In this document: positions 8,907 through 18,305 of the stretch, one piece after another
Layout of the letters: each line of letters begins with the position of its first letter
Position numbering within the stretch: position 1 is the stretch's first letter
Assembly (NCBI GenBank): GCA_002337455.1
Contig: DDGC01000030.1
Location: forward strand, 1-64,000
Source: Rhizobiales bacterium UBA1912
Lineage (GTDB): Bacteria; Pseudomonadota; Alphaproteobacteria; Rhizobiales; Devosiaceae
DNA: 64,000 bases
Direction of reading: 5' to 3'
Position numbers and translations under genes: made by a program
The notes under the pieces: generated by a model
The model's input: the letters and a program-made list of their open reading frames with translations, nothing else
The model's database searches: none
What the model was told of the DNA's origin: nothing

Positions 8907-10550
8907 ATGACTCATCCGTCCGTCCCCGATCCTTTTGCCGTGTTCAACCAGCCCGCCCCGCGAGACGGCCTGCCGCTCTGGGTCGAGGATCCGGTCCTCC
9001 GGCACACGCTTTCGATCCTGCCTGCCTCGCTCCTGCGCCGGCCCGTCGAATATGCCTCGGTCATCGGCCGAGCCGAAATGGTCGAAAAGGGCCAGCGTCT
9101 GGCAACCGGGCCCGCCCCCGTTCTCGAGCGGTTCGACGCGGGTGGCCGCCGCATCGACCGGGTGATTTACCCCCAAGCCTATCATGATCTGCTCTCCCTC
9201 GGCATCGAGGTCGGCTATGCGGCCCTGCCCTGGACGTCCCGCGACCCCGGAGGACACCTTGCTCACGCGGCGCTGGTGTACCTGACCACCCAGGTCGAAC
9301 CGGGCGTTTGCTGTCCGATGACGATGACGTATGCCGCGGTCCCCATATTGCGAGAGGGTGGCCCGTTGAGCCGGCGCCTCTCCCATCTTGCCACCAGCAG
9401 CCGCTACGATCCCGCCGACGCCCCACTTGCCGGCAAGCAGGGCGCGACAATCGGCATGGCGATGACCGAAAAACAGGGCGGCTCGGACGTACGCGCCAAC
9501 ACAACGATCGCCCGGCCCGATGGCGACGGCTTCAGGCTGGTGGGGCATAAATGGTTCTGCTCGGCACCCATGTCCGATGCCATCCTCACTCTGGCCCGCC
9601 TGCCCGAAGGCCTCACCTGTTTCGTTGTGCCCCGCCGCATGCCCGGCGGCGAGCTCAACGAAGTTCACCTGATGCGGCTCAAGAACAAGCTGGGCAATCG
9701 CTCCAATGCCTCCGCCGAGATAGAATATCGCGGCGCGTGGGCCGAAATGCTCGGCGATCCCGGCGGAGGCATCCGCACGATCCTCGATATGGTCCATCAC
9801 ACAAGGCTCGACACCGCCACCGCTCCGGCGGGTCTTATGCGGCGAGCCCTTGCCGAGGCCCTATACTGGTCCAGGCACCGCTCCGTTTTCGGCAAGTATC
9901 TGATCGACCAGCCGCTGATGCGCGCCGTGCTCGCGGACATGGCCCTCGAATGGATGGCGGCCACCGAGATCGCCATGCGCGTGGCCGCGGCCTTCGACGC
10001 CGCTCAGGACGATCCGGCCGAGGCAGCCTTCGCCCGCCTTGCCGTGGCTCTCGCCAAATACATCAACAACAAGCGCTGCCCGGTGGTCGTGACCGAAGCA
10101 ATGGAATGCCTTGGCGGCATGGGCTATGTCGAAGACACCCCCGCGCCATGGCTCTATCGGGAAGCCCCGCTCAACGCCATCTGGGAGGGTTCGGGCAACG
10201 TGATCTGCCTCGACGTGCTGCGAACGCTCAAAAAGGTGCCCCAGGCCGCCGAAGCCTTCCTGGCCGAGATCGGTTCGCTCCGCCCCGCCAACACCGAACT
10301 GAGCGCCACGCTCGGCGACATCAAAACGATGATCTCGGAGGGCGTGGAGGAATCCGCTGCCAGAAAAGTCGTGGAAACCATGGCCTTCGCCCTTCAGGCC
10401 AGCCTGATGCTACGGCGCACCGATCCCTATTGCGGCGAACTGTTCACAGCGACCCGGCTGGGCGGGAACTGGGGCCGGACGCTGGGCACATTGCCGTCCG
10501 GCACCGATACCGCGCGCATCATCGACGCCGCATGTAGCCCCCAAACCTGA
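8907..10550 (+). CDS. AidB-like acyl-CoA dehydrogenase family protein
   Basis: A 547-residue FAD flavoprotein of the acyl-CoA dehydrogenase superfamily, closest in layout and length to E. coli AidB (541 residues), the adaptive-response protein that binds DNA and is proposed to limit alkylation damage. Diagnostic blocks are CPMTMTYAAVPIL, the FAD/substrate loop GMAMTEKQGGSDVRANTT, GHKWFCSAPMSDA, and the helical C-terminal domain with QPLMRAVLADMALEWMA and GGMGYVEDTPAPWLYREAPLNAIWEGSGNV split over two helices. A GGGGGAG ribosome-binding site precedes the ATG. No ada or alkB is nearby, so an isovaleryl-CoA-type dehydrogenase role cannot be excluded. Confidence 0.85.
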   Translation: MTHPSVPDPFAVFNQPAPRDGLPLWVEDPVLRHTLSILPASLLRRPVEYASVIGRAEMVEKGQRLATGPAPVLERFDAGGRRIDRVIYPQAYHDLLSLGIEVGYAALPWTSRDPGGHLAHAALVYLTTQVEPGVCCPMTMTYAAVPILREGGPLSRRLSHLATSSRYDPADAPLAGKQGATIGMAMTEKQGGSDVRANTTIARPDGDGFRLVGHKWFCSAPMSDAILTLARLPEGLTCFVVPRRMPGGELNEVHLMRLKNKLGNRSNASAEIEYRGAWAEMLGDPGGGIRTILDMVHHTRLDTATAPAGLMRRALAEALYWSRHRSVFGKYLIDQPLMRAVLADMALEWMAATEIAMRVAAAFDAAQDDPAEAAFARLAVALAKYINNKRCPVVVTEAMECLGGMGYVEDTPAPWLYREAPLNAIWEGSGNVICLDVLRTLKKVPQAAEAFLAEIGSLRPANTELSATLGDIKTMISEGVEESAARKVVETMAFALQASLMLRRTDPYCGELFTATRLGGNWGRTLGTLPSGTDTARIIDAACSPQT

Positions 10551-10595
10551 ATCGCCGGGCCGCCGCGCGATATCGCGACGACCGTCGGCTCTCGC

Positions 10596-11129
10596 CTAGA
10601 AGTGCCAGAGAACCGAAGCGCCAACCGAATTGGCCGAGGACGTACTCGCCCAGAGATAACGGTACTGCACATCGACTGACATCTGGTCTGTGACGGCAAA
10701 CTCCACACCGCCGCCAACAGTGGCGTACCAATCGGAGGGTGCGGGATCGAGATAGGCCGCGCCGCCCGAGAGGTAAACCAGAACCTCCGGCGCAGCCAGA
10801 TAACCGGCCCGGCCTTCAAGGCCCAGCACATATCCCCAGTCATTGGTGGCATTGGAATAGCCGTAGTGGGCCGAGCCTTCGACACCGACGAGGAAATTGT
10901 CGAATGTCGCGTTGGCGCCAACCGACAGCGAGCCGCCAATGCTGCGCGCCCCGCCGCCCCACACCGAGCCGGAAACGCCGACGCCGGCATAAAAGCCGTC
11001 CCAGTCGAACCCGCCGGCAACCGGCGCAACCGGCAAATCATAATCTGGATAAATCACGTCGGCCGCCTGAATGGAGCTGGTCAGCAGCAGTCCGCCGGCA
11101 ATGGTGAGAATGGAAACCGTCTTTTTCAT
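10596..11129 (-). CDS. Outer-membrane beta-barrel protein (Omp25/Omp31-like)
   Basis: A 177-residue precursor with a Sec signal peptide (MKKTVSILTIAGGLLLTSS, cleavage after IQA). The mature part has alternating-residue beta strands typical of an eight-stranded porin-like barrel: FDWDGFYAGVGVSGSV, GYVLGLEGRAGYLAAP, YATVGGGVEFAVTDQMSV. It ends in ...GASVLWHF with a terminal aromatic residue, the outer-membrane insertion signal. The Rhizobiales Omp25/31 families share the WDGFYAG motif near the mature N-terminus. An upstream ATG would add 18 residues before the signal and was rejected. It is probably monocistronic, with a structural or surface role. Confidence 0.85.
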   Translation of the reverse strand: MKKTVSILTIAGGLLLTSSIQAADVIYPDYDLPVAPVAGGFDWDGFYAGVGVSGSVWGGGARSIGGSLSVGANATFDNFLVGVEGSAHYGYSNATNDWGYVLGLEGRAGYLAAPEVLVYLSGGAAYLDPAPSDWYATVGGGVEFAVTDQMSVDVQYRYLWASTSSANSVGASVLWHF

Positions 11130-11269
11130 GAGAACCCCCAAAACGCAGAACAACAAACGCCCTGTACGACCGGCAGTAATCATCCATTAGGGTTAATATA
11201 GTGTGCAAAACGACGGCTCCCTGCTGCCCGCCGAATCGTGAACATGGGGGCATCATCTGGGAGATGTTT

Positions 11270-11728
11270 ATGCCCGACCTCGCCATTCGCAACGCTACGC
11301 GCGATGACCTTTCCTTCATCATCAGGCTGATCGCCCACGACACAGTGCTCGATCTCATAGACGACCCCGCCGAAGCGCACGGCCCGGAATATCTGGCAGC
11401 CTTTGAGGCCATTTCCACCGATCCCAACCAGCTCCTGTTGGTCGCCGAGAGCGACGGGACAGCGGTCGGAACGTTCCAGCTGACCTTCACGCCCGGCATT
11501 TTTCGCCGCGGTGCCTGGCGCTGCAGTATCGAGGGCGTTCACGTCTCGCCCGACCACCGCAACAAGCGTATTGGCGAGAAAATGATGACCTGGGCCACCG
11601 ATCAGGCGCGCACGCGGGGCTGCACCATGGTGCAACTGACCTCCAACAAGAAAAGAACCGATGCGCATCGCTTTTACGAGCGCCTCGGCTTTTCCCGGAG
11701 CCACGAGGGCTTCAAGCTCTATCTCTAG
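11270..11728 (+). CDS. GNAT family N-acetyltransferase
   Basis: A 152-residue acetyltransferase with a single GNAT domain. The N-terminal strand MPDLAIRNATRDDLSFI leads into the core. The acetyl-CoA-binding motif A is EGVHVSPDHRNKRIGEKMM, with the Q/RxxGxG/A pattern seen as RNKRIG. The C-terminal DAHRFYERLGFSRS block is typical. The start at 11270 has GGGAG six bases upstream; earlier in-frame codons lack a site. The substrate cannot be told from sequence. A dispersed repeat lies at its stop codon. Confidence 0.88.
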   Translation: MPDLAIRNATRDDLSFIIRLIAHDTVLDLIDDPAEAHGPEYLAAFEAISTDPNQLLLVAESDGTAVGTFQLTFTPGIFRRGAWRCSIEGVHVSPDHRNKRIGEKMMTWATDQARTRGCTMVQLTSNKKRTDAHRFYERLGFSRSHEGFKLYL

Positions 11729-11830
11729 AGTGCGTCCAGGATAAGTGGGTACCACTATCCGGTTCGGAAGCGCGACAAAACAAGAACTTAGAGCATGGAA
11801 GCGACTCAAAGAAGCGCTGAAATTGCTCTA
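11727..11830 (+). repeat. Dispersed palindromic repeat, copy 3 (full length)
   Basis: Begins at the GNAT stop codon: AGAGTGCGTCCAGGATAAGTGG, CCACTATCCGG, TTCGGAAGCGCGACAAAAC, then an AGAGC...GCTCT tail. It contains all parts of the roughly 105 bp element. Confidence 0.78.
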
Positions 11831-11833
11831 ACC

Positions 11834-12673
11834 CTAGACCTGCAGAAACTCGGAGTTATCGGGATTTGCGCCCGTCCGGCCCGAGGCGCTGTCCAGAGCG
11901 TCGATCTTTGCCATGTCATCGGCATCGAGTTCGAAATCGAAAACCTCGAAATTCTGTTTGATGCGGTCAGGGTTCGATGATTTCGGAATGACGATCAGCC
12001 CGTTCTGGATGTGCCAGCGGATCGTCACCTGCGCCGCCGACTTGCCGTATTTTCCGGCGATGGCCTTGAGCACGCCATTGTCCAGAACCTCGCCAGTGCC
12101 AAGAGGGCTCCAGCTCTCGGTCCTGATGTTCTGGCCGTCGAGGAACCCGCGCAGATCCTTTTGCTGGAACATCGGAGAAAGCTCGATCTGATCGACCACG
12201 GGAGTAACGCCGGTTTCGGCAATCAGCTTTTCGAGGTGCGCCTTGTGAAAGTTCGAGACGCCGATCGATCTGATCCGCCCCTCCTCCTTGAGCTTGATGA
12301 ACGCCTTGAACGTATCGACGAAATTGCCTGTCTGTGGCATCGGCCAGTGGATGAGATAGAGATCGAGCACGTCGACCCCGAGATTGGCCATGGTCTCGTC
12401 GAATGTCTGAAGTGTCGAATCATACCCATGCCGGCCGCTCGGCAGCTTGCTGGTGATGAACAGTTCGTCCGCGGCGACACCGGATGCCTTGAGCGCAGCG
12501 CCCAGCGCAGCCTCGTTCCGATACGCATAGGCCGTGTCGAAGTGCCGGTAGCCGGCAGCCAGAGCCGCGTCCACCACACCCTGCATGTTCGCGCCGTCGA
12601 GCTTCCAGGTCCCGAGCCCGACCTGCGGAATCCTGTTGCCATCGGAAAGTTCGATAAAGCTCTGCTGCGTCAT
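11834..12673 (-). CDS. Aldo/keto reductase
   Basis: A 279-residue NADPH-dependent oxidoreductase of the AKR family, similar in size to 2,5-diketo-D-gluconate reductases (DkgA/B). Features are GLGTWKLDG, the catalytic DTAYAYRNEAALGAAL (Asp-Tyr), K in FITSKLPS, LIHWPMP (His), the GVSNFHKAHL motif, and cofactor site VIPKSSNPDRIKQN. The MTQQSFIELSDGN start follows an AAGGAG sequence. An upstream in-frame ATG would add 45 non-conserved residues. The physiological substrate is unknown. Confidence 0.92.
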   Translation of the reverse strand: MTQQSFIELSDGNRIPQVGLGTWKLDGANMQGVVDAALAAGYRHFDTAYAYRNEAALGAALKASGVAADELFITSKLPSGRHGYDSTLQTFDETMANLGVDVLDLYLIHWPMPQTGNFVDTFKAFIKLKEEGRIRSIGVSNFHKAHLEKLIAETGVTPVVDQIELSPMFQQKDLRGFLDGQNIRTESWSPLGTGEVLDNGVLKAIAGKYGKSAAQVTIRWHIQNGLIVIPKSSNPDRIKQNFEVFDFELDADDMAKIDALDSASGRTGANPDNSEFLQV

Positions 12674-12902
12674 TGCTGCGCTCCTTGCTTTCGATTTGAA
12701 AAAAGATGCGCCGCGACCGGGTCGCACGGCGCTTGTGGGGTTGGGGACAGTGTAGCGCCAACGCTTGATTGCGCCACCCCGATTGGCCGCGAAATCGCCC
12801 CGCGACAATCAGGAGCAAAAGAATCCGCTCCTTAACGCTGGAAATCACCACAAGGTTGCTCTAAGGAGACCGCTTAGCCAAAAGAATCCGACATCCGTCC
12901 GA

Positions 12903-12927
12903 CGCGCGACAGCTTTCCTGTCGCGCG
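12903..12927 (+). promoter_or_regulatory. Strong hairpin in the carB leader
   Basis: Perfect 10 bp stem CGCGCGACAG/CTGTCGCGCG with a CTTTC loop, ending 22 bp before the carB ATG. There is no U-tract, so it is not a classical terminator. It may affect ribosome access or mRNA stability. Confidence 0.5.
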
Positions 12928-12949
12928 CTTGCCGTACGAGAAGTATCAC

Positions 12950-15900
12950 ATGCCCAAACGCACAGACATCAAATCCATCCTCATCATCGGGGCTGGACCG
13001 ATCATTATCGGCCAGGCCTGCGAGTTCGATTATTCGGGAACTCAGGCTTGCAAGGCGCTGCGCGAAGAAGGCTATCGCATCATTCTGGTGAACTCCAATC
13101 CCGCAACGATCATGACCGATCCCGACGTTGCCGACGCCACCTATATGGAGCCCATCACCCCCGAAGTCGTCGCCAAGATCATCGAAAAGGAGCGCCCCGA
13201 CGCGCTGCTCCCCACGATGGGCGGCCAGACGGCGCTCAACTGCGCCCTCTCGCTCAACAAGATGGGCGTGCTTGAAAAGTTCGGCGTCGAAATGATCGGC
13301 GCCAACGCCGAAGCCATCGACAAGGCTGAAGACCGCGAGTTGTTCCGCGACGCGATGACCGAGATCGGGCTCGACACCCCCCGCTCGCGTCTCGCCCACA
13401 ACACCATCGAATCCCTCCAGGCCCTTGAAGATATCGGCCTGCCCGCCATCATCCGCCCCAGCTTCACCCTCGGTGGCACCGGCGGTGGCATTGCCTACAA
13501 CCGCGAGGAATACCTCGCCATCTGTGAAAGCGGCATCGACGCTTCGCCGACCAACGAAGTCCTGATCGAGGAATCCGTCCTCGGCTGGAAAGAATACGAA
13601 ATGGAAGTTGTCCGCGACAAGAAAGACAACTGCATCATCGTCTGCTCGATCGAAAACATCGATCCCATGGGCGTCCATACCGGCGATTCCATCACCGTCG
13701 CCCCGGCCCTGACGCTGACCGACAAGGAATACCAGATCATGCGCGACGCCTCGCTGGCCGTCCTGCGCGAGATCGGTGTGGAAACCGGCGGGTCGAACGT
13801 CCAGTTCGCCATCAACCCTGCCGATGGCCGCATGATCGTCATCGAGATGAACCCGCGCGTCTCGCGTTCCTCGGCACTGGCCTCCAAGGCCACCGGCTTC
13901 CCCATCGCCAAGGTCGCAGCCCGCCTGGCCGTCGGCTACACGCTCGACGAGCTCGAAAATGACATCACCGGCGGCGCGACTCCGGCTTCCTTCGAGCCCA
14001 CAATCGATTACGTCGTCACCAAGATCCCGCGCTTTGCTTTCGAAAAATTCCCCGGCGCCGACAATCGCCTGACCACGTCGATGAAGTCGGTCGGCGAAGC
14101 GATGGCCATTGGCCGCACATTCCCGGAATCGCTGCAAAAAGCCCTGCGCTCGCTCGAAACCGGTCTCACTGGCCTTAACGAAATCGGCATCCCGGGCCTC
14201 GGCGAAGGCGATGACAAGAACGCCGTCAAGGCCGCCCTGGGCACCCCCACGCCCGACCGTCTGCTCTGGGTCGCCGAAGCCATGCGGCGCGGCTACGATC
14301 ACCAGATGATCCACGAGGCCTGCCGCATCGATCCGTGGTTCCTCGAACAGTTCCAGGCCATCGTCGATACCGAGGCAAAGGTGCGCGAATTCGGTCTGCC
14401 CGAAACCGAAGGCCAGATGCGCAGCCTCAAGGCCATGGGGTTTTCCGATCCGCGCCTGGCCGAACTTACAGGCAAGACCGCCAAGGACGTGCGCGCCCAC
14501 CGCCACGCGCTCGGTGTCCGGCCCGTCTTTAAGCGCATCGACACATCCGCTGCCGAATTCGCTTCCCCCACCGCCTACATGTATTCGACCTACGAGACGC
14601 CCTTCGCCGGGGCGGTTGCCGACGAGGCCAACCCGTCCGACAAGAAAAAGGTCGTTATTCTCGGCGGCGGCCCGAACCGGATCGGTCAGGGCATCGAGTT
14701 CGATTACTGCTGCTGCCACGCCGCCTTCGCACTGTCTGATGCCGGTTATGAGACCATCATGGTCAACTGCAATCCCGAAACCGTCTCGACCGACTACGAC
14801 ACCTCCGACCGGCTCTATTTCGAGCCGCTGACCGAGGAAGACGTTCTCGAAATTTTGAAGACCGAACAGCAGAACGGCACGCTGCACGGCGTCATCGTCC
14901 AGTTCGGCGGCCAGACACCGCTCAAGCTGGCCAATGCCATCGAACGCGCCGGCATCCCGATCCTGGGCACTCAGCCCGACAAGATCGACCTTGCCGAAGA
15001 CCGCGACCAGTTCATGAAGCTTTTGAACCGGCTCGATCTCACTCAGCCGCGCAACGGCATCGCCTATTCGCTTGAACAGTCCCGCATAATCGCCGAAGGT
15101 CTGGGCTTCCCACTCGTTATCCGCCCGTCCAACGTTCTGGGCGGCCGCGCCATGGTGATCTGCCAATCGGCCGATGATTTCGAGCGCTATGTCCAGTCCA
15201 CCCTGACCGAGCTCGTGCCGCCCGAAATCCGGCACAAATACCCCAACGACAAGACCGGCCAGATAAATTCGGTCCTCGCCGCCAACCCCTTGCTGTTCGA
15301 CAGCTACCTTCAGGGCGCCACCGAAATCGACGTCGACTGCCTGTGCGACGGCACCGACGTGTTCGTGGCGGGCATCATGGAACACATCGAGGAAGCCGGC
15401 ATCCACTCGGGCGACAGCGCCTGCTCGCTCCCGCCCCATTCGCTCAGCGCCGAAATCATCGCCGAACTCAAGCGCCAGGCCGCCGAAATGGCCCGCGCCC
15501 TCAATGTCGGCGGGCTGATGAACGTGCAGTTCGCCCTAAAGGACGGCACGCTCTACGTCCTTGAAGTGAACCCGCGCGCCTCGCGCACCGTGCCCTTCGT
15601 CGCCAAGGTCATCGGCTACCCGATCGCCAAGATCGCCGCCCGCATCATGGCCGGCGAAAAGCTCGCGGCGTTCAATCTCGAGGAACGCGAGATCAAGCAT
15701 ATCGGCATCAAGGAAGCCGTCTTCCCCTTCGCCCGCTTCCCGGGCGTCGATACGGTCCTCGGGCCGGAAATGAAATCGACCGGCGAAGTGATCGGCCTCG
15801 ACACCGATTACGCCACGGCCTTCGCCAAATCCCAGCTCGGCGCCAGCGTCAAGGTACCGCGTGAGGGCACTGTCTTCGTGTCGGTTCGCGATGACGACAA

Positions 15901-16261
15901 GGCAGCTCTTGTGGAGTCGGTCCGCGATCTTGCCACTGCCGGGTTCAAGATCATCGCCACCGGTGGCACCCAGCGGTTCCTGGCCGAACAGGGGATCGAA
16001 TGCACCAAGATCAACAAGGTGCTCGAAGGCCGCCCGCACATCGTCGATGCGATCAAGAACGGTGAGGTGCAACTGGTCATCAACACCACCGATGGTGCCA
16101 AGGCCGTTTCCGACAGCCGCGACATCCGCCGCGCTGCGCTGATGAGCAAGGTGCCCTATTACACCACCATCCCGGGGGCCGTGGCCGCCGTCCAGGGCAT
16201 CCTCGCCTACCGCAGCGGCAACTTCACGGTACGAGCGCTGCAAGACTATTTCGCGGCCTGA
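12950..16261 (+). CDS. carB: Carbamoyl-phosphate synthase large chain
   Basis: Makes carbamoyl phosphate from bicarbonate, ammonia from CarA and two ATP. The protein has 1103 residues. Two homologous ATP-grasp halves are visible: the first starts IKSILIIGAGPIIIGQACEF with IRPSFTLGGTGGGIAYN; the second starts KKVVILGGGPNRIGQGIEFDY with IRPSNVLGGRAMVI. Paired EMNPRVSRSSALASKATG and EVNPRASRTVPFVAKVIG metal/ATP-binding blocks follow. The C-terminal MGS-like allosteric domain begins near GTVFVSVRDDDKA and includes IATGGTQRFLAEQGI. MPKRTDIKSILIIG is the family start; an ATG seven codons upstream was rejected. A strong terminator follows directly. Confidence 0.99.
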   Translation: MPKRTDIKSILIIGAGPIIIGQACEFDYSGTQACKALREEGYRIILVNSNPATIMTDPDVADATYMEPITPEVVAKIIEKERPDALLPTMGGQTALNCALSLNKMGVLEKFGVEMIGANAEAIDKAEDRELFRDAMTEIGLDTPRSRLAHNTIESLQALEDIGLPAIIRPSFTLGGTGGGIAYNREEYLAICESGIDASPTNEVLIEESVLGWKEYEMEVVRDKKDNCIIVCSIENIDPMGVHTGDSITVAPALTLTDKEYQIMRDASLAVLREIGVETGGSNVQFAINPADGRMIVIEMNPRVSRSSALASKATGFPIAKVAARLAVGYTLDELENDITGGATPASFEPTIDYVVTKIPRFAFEKFPGADNRLTTSMKSVGEAMAIGRTFPESLQKALRSLETGLTGLNEIGIPGLGEGDDKNAVKAALGTPTPDRLLWVAEAMRRGYDHQMIHEACRIDPWFLEQFQAIVDTEAKVREFGLPETEGQMRSLKAMGFSDPRLAELTGKTAKDVRAHRHALGVRPVFKRIDTSAAEFASPTAYMYSTYETPFAGAVADEANPSDKKKVVILGGGPNRIGQGIEFDYCCCHAAFALSDAGYETIMVNCNPETVSTDYDTSDRLYFEPLTEEDVLEILKTEQQNGTLHGVIVQFGGQTPLKLANAIERAGIPILGTQPDKIDLAEDRDQFMKLLNRLDLTQPRNGIAYSLEQSRIIAEGLGFPLVIRPSNVLGGRAMVICQSADDFERYVQSTLTELVPPEIRHKYPNDKTGQINSVLAANPLLFDSYLQGATEIDVDCLCDGTDVFVAGIMEHIEEAGIHSGDSACSLPPHSLSAEIIAELKRQAAEMARALNVGGLMNVQFALKDGTLYVLEVNPRASRTVPFVAKVIGYPIAKIAARIMAGEKLAAFNLEEREIKHIGIKEAVFPFARFPGVDTVLGPEMKSTGEVIGLDTDYATAFAKSQLGASVKVPREGTVFVSVRDDDKAALVESVRDLATAGFKIIATGGTQRFLAEQGIECTKINKVLEGRPHIVDAIKNGEVQLVINTTDGAKAVSDSRDIRRAALMSKVPYYTTIPGAVAAVQGILAYRSGNFTVRALQDYFAA

Positions 16262-16275
16262 GGACTAAACAGAAA

Positions 16276-16295
16276 GGGCGCCTCGGCGCCCTTTT
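16276..16295 (+). terminator. Rho-independent terminator of carB
   Basis: GGGCGCC-TC-GGCGCCC stem followed by TTTT, 15 bp after the carB stop. Confidence 0.9.
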
Positions 16296-16485
16296 CTTTC
16301 ACAGATCGTGCTGCTAGAAGCCCGACCATGAAATCCGCAGACCGAACCACCTCCAGAGTGCTCCGTCCGGCCTGACACGCCGCGATGCAGCACCGTTCGC
16401 CGGACGGGGCGCCGTCAGTATTTTGGCGCGCCCATTCCCTAGGCACGGAGGCGGCACATGACCGCCCGGTTTCAGGTTTTCACAA

Positions 16486-17112
16486 ATGACAAATTTCTTC
16501 GAAAGCCCCTTCAAGGGCAAACTGCTCAGCGAGCAGGTCACACATCCCAACATCGTTTTCGGCCGTTACAGCTATTATTCGGGCTATTATCACGGCCATG
16601 GCTTTGACGATTGCGCCCGCTATCTTTTGCCCGATCCCGAGGCAGACAAACTGATCGTGGGCAGTTTCTGCTCGATCGGCTCAGGTGCGGCCTTCATCAT
16701 GGCGGGCAATCAGGGCCACCGCAACGAGTGGGTATCGACCTTTCCGTTCCACTTCATGACCGAAGTGCCCGCATTTGCCGGGGCAGCAAATGGCTATCTG
16801 CCCGCCGGCGATACCGTCGTCGGTTCCGACGTCTGGATCGGCTCGGAAGCCATCATTATGCCCGGCATCACCATCGGCAATGGCGCGGTAATCGGCACCC
16901 GCGCGCTGATCACGAGGGACGTGGAGCCTTACGCGGTCATGGGCGGCAACCCTGCAAAGCCGATACGCAAGCGGTTCTCCGATACCCATATTGCCAGACT
17001 GCTCGAAATGGCCTGGTGGGACTGGGCCGAGCCCATGCTTGCAGGCGCCATGCCCATCCTGACGACCTCAGACATAGATCGGCTTTACGCCTACTGGCAG
17101 GACAGCCGATAG
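16486..17112 (+). CDS. catB: CatB-type chloramphenicol/xenobiotic O-acetyltransferase
   Basis: A 208-residue left-handed beta-helix acetyltransferase. The N-terminus (MTNFFESPFKGKLLSEQV, then GRYSYYSGYYHGH and DDCARYLLPD) is nearly the signature of type B chloramphenicol acetyltransferases. The catalytic histidine is at residue 78 in IMAGNQGHRNEW. The hexapeptide repeats follow (VGSDVWIGSEAIIMPGITIG, NGAVIGTRALI), then MGGNPAKPIRKRF. The enzyme would move acetyl from acetyl-CoA to a hydroxyl of chloramphenicol or a related compound. There is no integron, cassette site or mobile element beside it, so it is an ordinary chromosomal copy. Actual drug resistance is inference. Confidence 0.93.
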   Translation: MTNFFESPFKGKLLSEQVTHPNIVFGRYSYYSGYYHGHGFDDCARYLLPDPEADKLIVGSFCSIGSGAAFIMAGNQGHRNEWVSTFPFHFMTEVPAFAGAANGYLPAGDTVVGSDVWIGSEAIIMPGITIGNGAVIGTRALITRDVEPYAVMGGNPAKPIRKRFSDTHIARLLEMAWWDWAEPMLAGAMPILTTSDIDRLYAYWQDSR

Positions 17113-17122
17113 TCCCTCCTCC

Positions 17123-17146
17123 GCCCGCGCGCTGCGGTGCGCGGGC
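17123..17146 (+). terminator. Hairpin after the catB-like gene
   Basis: GCCCGCGC/GCGCGGGC 8 bp stem beginning 11 bp after the stop. No U-run, so termination is uncertain. Confidence 0.45.
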
Positions 17147-17225
17147 CCCGGCTGGACCTGACACTTGACCCGAGGCCGGAGCTTGCTGAATAGTCCTTAC
17201 ATGTGCGCGCACACGGGGACCCGCA

Positions 17226-18140
17226 ATGAACAGACTTCTCGCTTCAGCACTGTGCATTCTTGCAGGCTCCGGCCCTGTCGTGGCCCACGAGCTCGATGAT
17301 GCGATAGCCAAATTCGTTGGGGCCGCCGGCTTCGAACATGCTGATGCCGCAGCCATCGAGCAGGACCTCAATGCCTTCTGGCTCGATTTTGAAACCATCT
17401 CACCTGGCGGCCAGGTCGGGCCCATCGAAAAGGCCGTACTGACTGCCACCAGTGCCATTCCATCCACCCGTACGCGTACAGCCATCGCCTATGGCGAAAT
17501 GATTGATGAGCAGATGGGCACGGTCAGTTTCATCGAAGTCCGCCACTACAATCTCGGGCCGCAAATCCGCAGCGATGCAATCGATGCCTATGGGGCGAAA
17601 AATGTCGGAACGACCGAAGAATTCGGCGCCGGCGATCATATGGCATGGCGCTTTGTCTTCGTGCCACTGATGAACAATTCAGCGGTTCTGCTCGATGTTT
17701 CCAACCGCACCATTTCAGAGGATGACGCCGCCGCTGACGATTGTTCGCAGCGCCCGTGTCTCGATCCTTACGCTTCGTTTGAGGACATCGCTGAATGGGA
17801 AGCAGTTGGTGGCGCGCTACCCGATTGGCCGGCGCAATATCCTGAAGTTTCAGACGGAATTGCCACCCCTGCGCACACCATAGCCGAACTGGCGGTGCTC
17901 GGTTTCTGGGCCAATGCCGAATCCGGCGGCTATCAATGGACCGGTGGCGAGCACCCTGAGGCGGCCCGCAGTTTCCAGCCCTATCGTTTCATCGACATTG
18001 ATCGCAACCTCGGCCAGGAGCTTATGATCGATACCGTCTGGCGCGAAACTCTGCTCAACGACGATGCCATATCGGAAATCTTGTTCCGCCGTTTCCAGGT
18101 TGGCGAGGTGTATCTGATGCGCGCCAGCATCGGGCGTTGA
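17226..18140 (+). CDS. Secreted protein of unknown function
   Basis: Not recognised. The 304-residue product has a Sec signal peptide (MNRLLASALCILAGSGPVV, cleavage after AHA or VVA, giving HELDDAIAKF). The mature protein is acidic with few cysteines (DDCSQRPCLD, a close pair that may form a disulphide). It has no transmembrane segment after the signal and no familiar motif. Several Trp/Tyr-rich stretches (GFWANAESGGYQWTGGEHP) suggest a compact globular fold. A ribosome-binding-like GGGGAC precedes the ATG. It stands alone between the catB-like gene and a PhyH gene on the same strand. Periplasmic location is inferred. Confidence 0.7.
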   Translation: MNRLLASALCILAGSGPVVAHELDDAIAKFVGAAGFEHADAAAIEQDLNAFWLDFETISPGGQVGPIEKAVLTATSAIPSTRTRTAIAYGEMIDEQMGTVSFIEVRHYNLGPQIRSDAIDAYGAKNVGTTEEFGAGDHMAWRFVFVPLMNNSAVLLDVSNRTISEDDAAADDCSQRPCLDPYASFEDIAEWEAVGGALPDWPAQYPEVSDGIATPAHTIAELAVLGFWANAESGGYQWTGGEHPEAARSFQPYRFIDIDRNLGQELMIDTVWRETLLNDDAISEILFRRFQVGEVYLMRASIGR

Positions 18141-18305
18141 CGCCACGCGGCAGTTCGGTATCCTTGCGGCCATGATGATGATGTCCAACACATTCGCGGT
18201 CTTCCTGAGCGCCTGATCAGCGCTTCTTGCCGAAGCAATTGGATCGGGCTGCTTGGCGGCCCGTACGCTGCTGCGTGCAGCAATGCGAACTCATGGACTT
18301 CCCAA

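Noticed and set aside
12845..15439. Very long open frame antisense to carB (864 codons)
   Set aside because: It lies wholly over the carB coding strand, has the composition expected of a GC-rich shadow frame, no family motif and no ribosome-binding site.
18172..18216. A 14-codon frame starting with four Met codons
   Set aside because: Too short, no ribosome-binding site and no attenuator structure after it.
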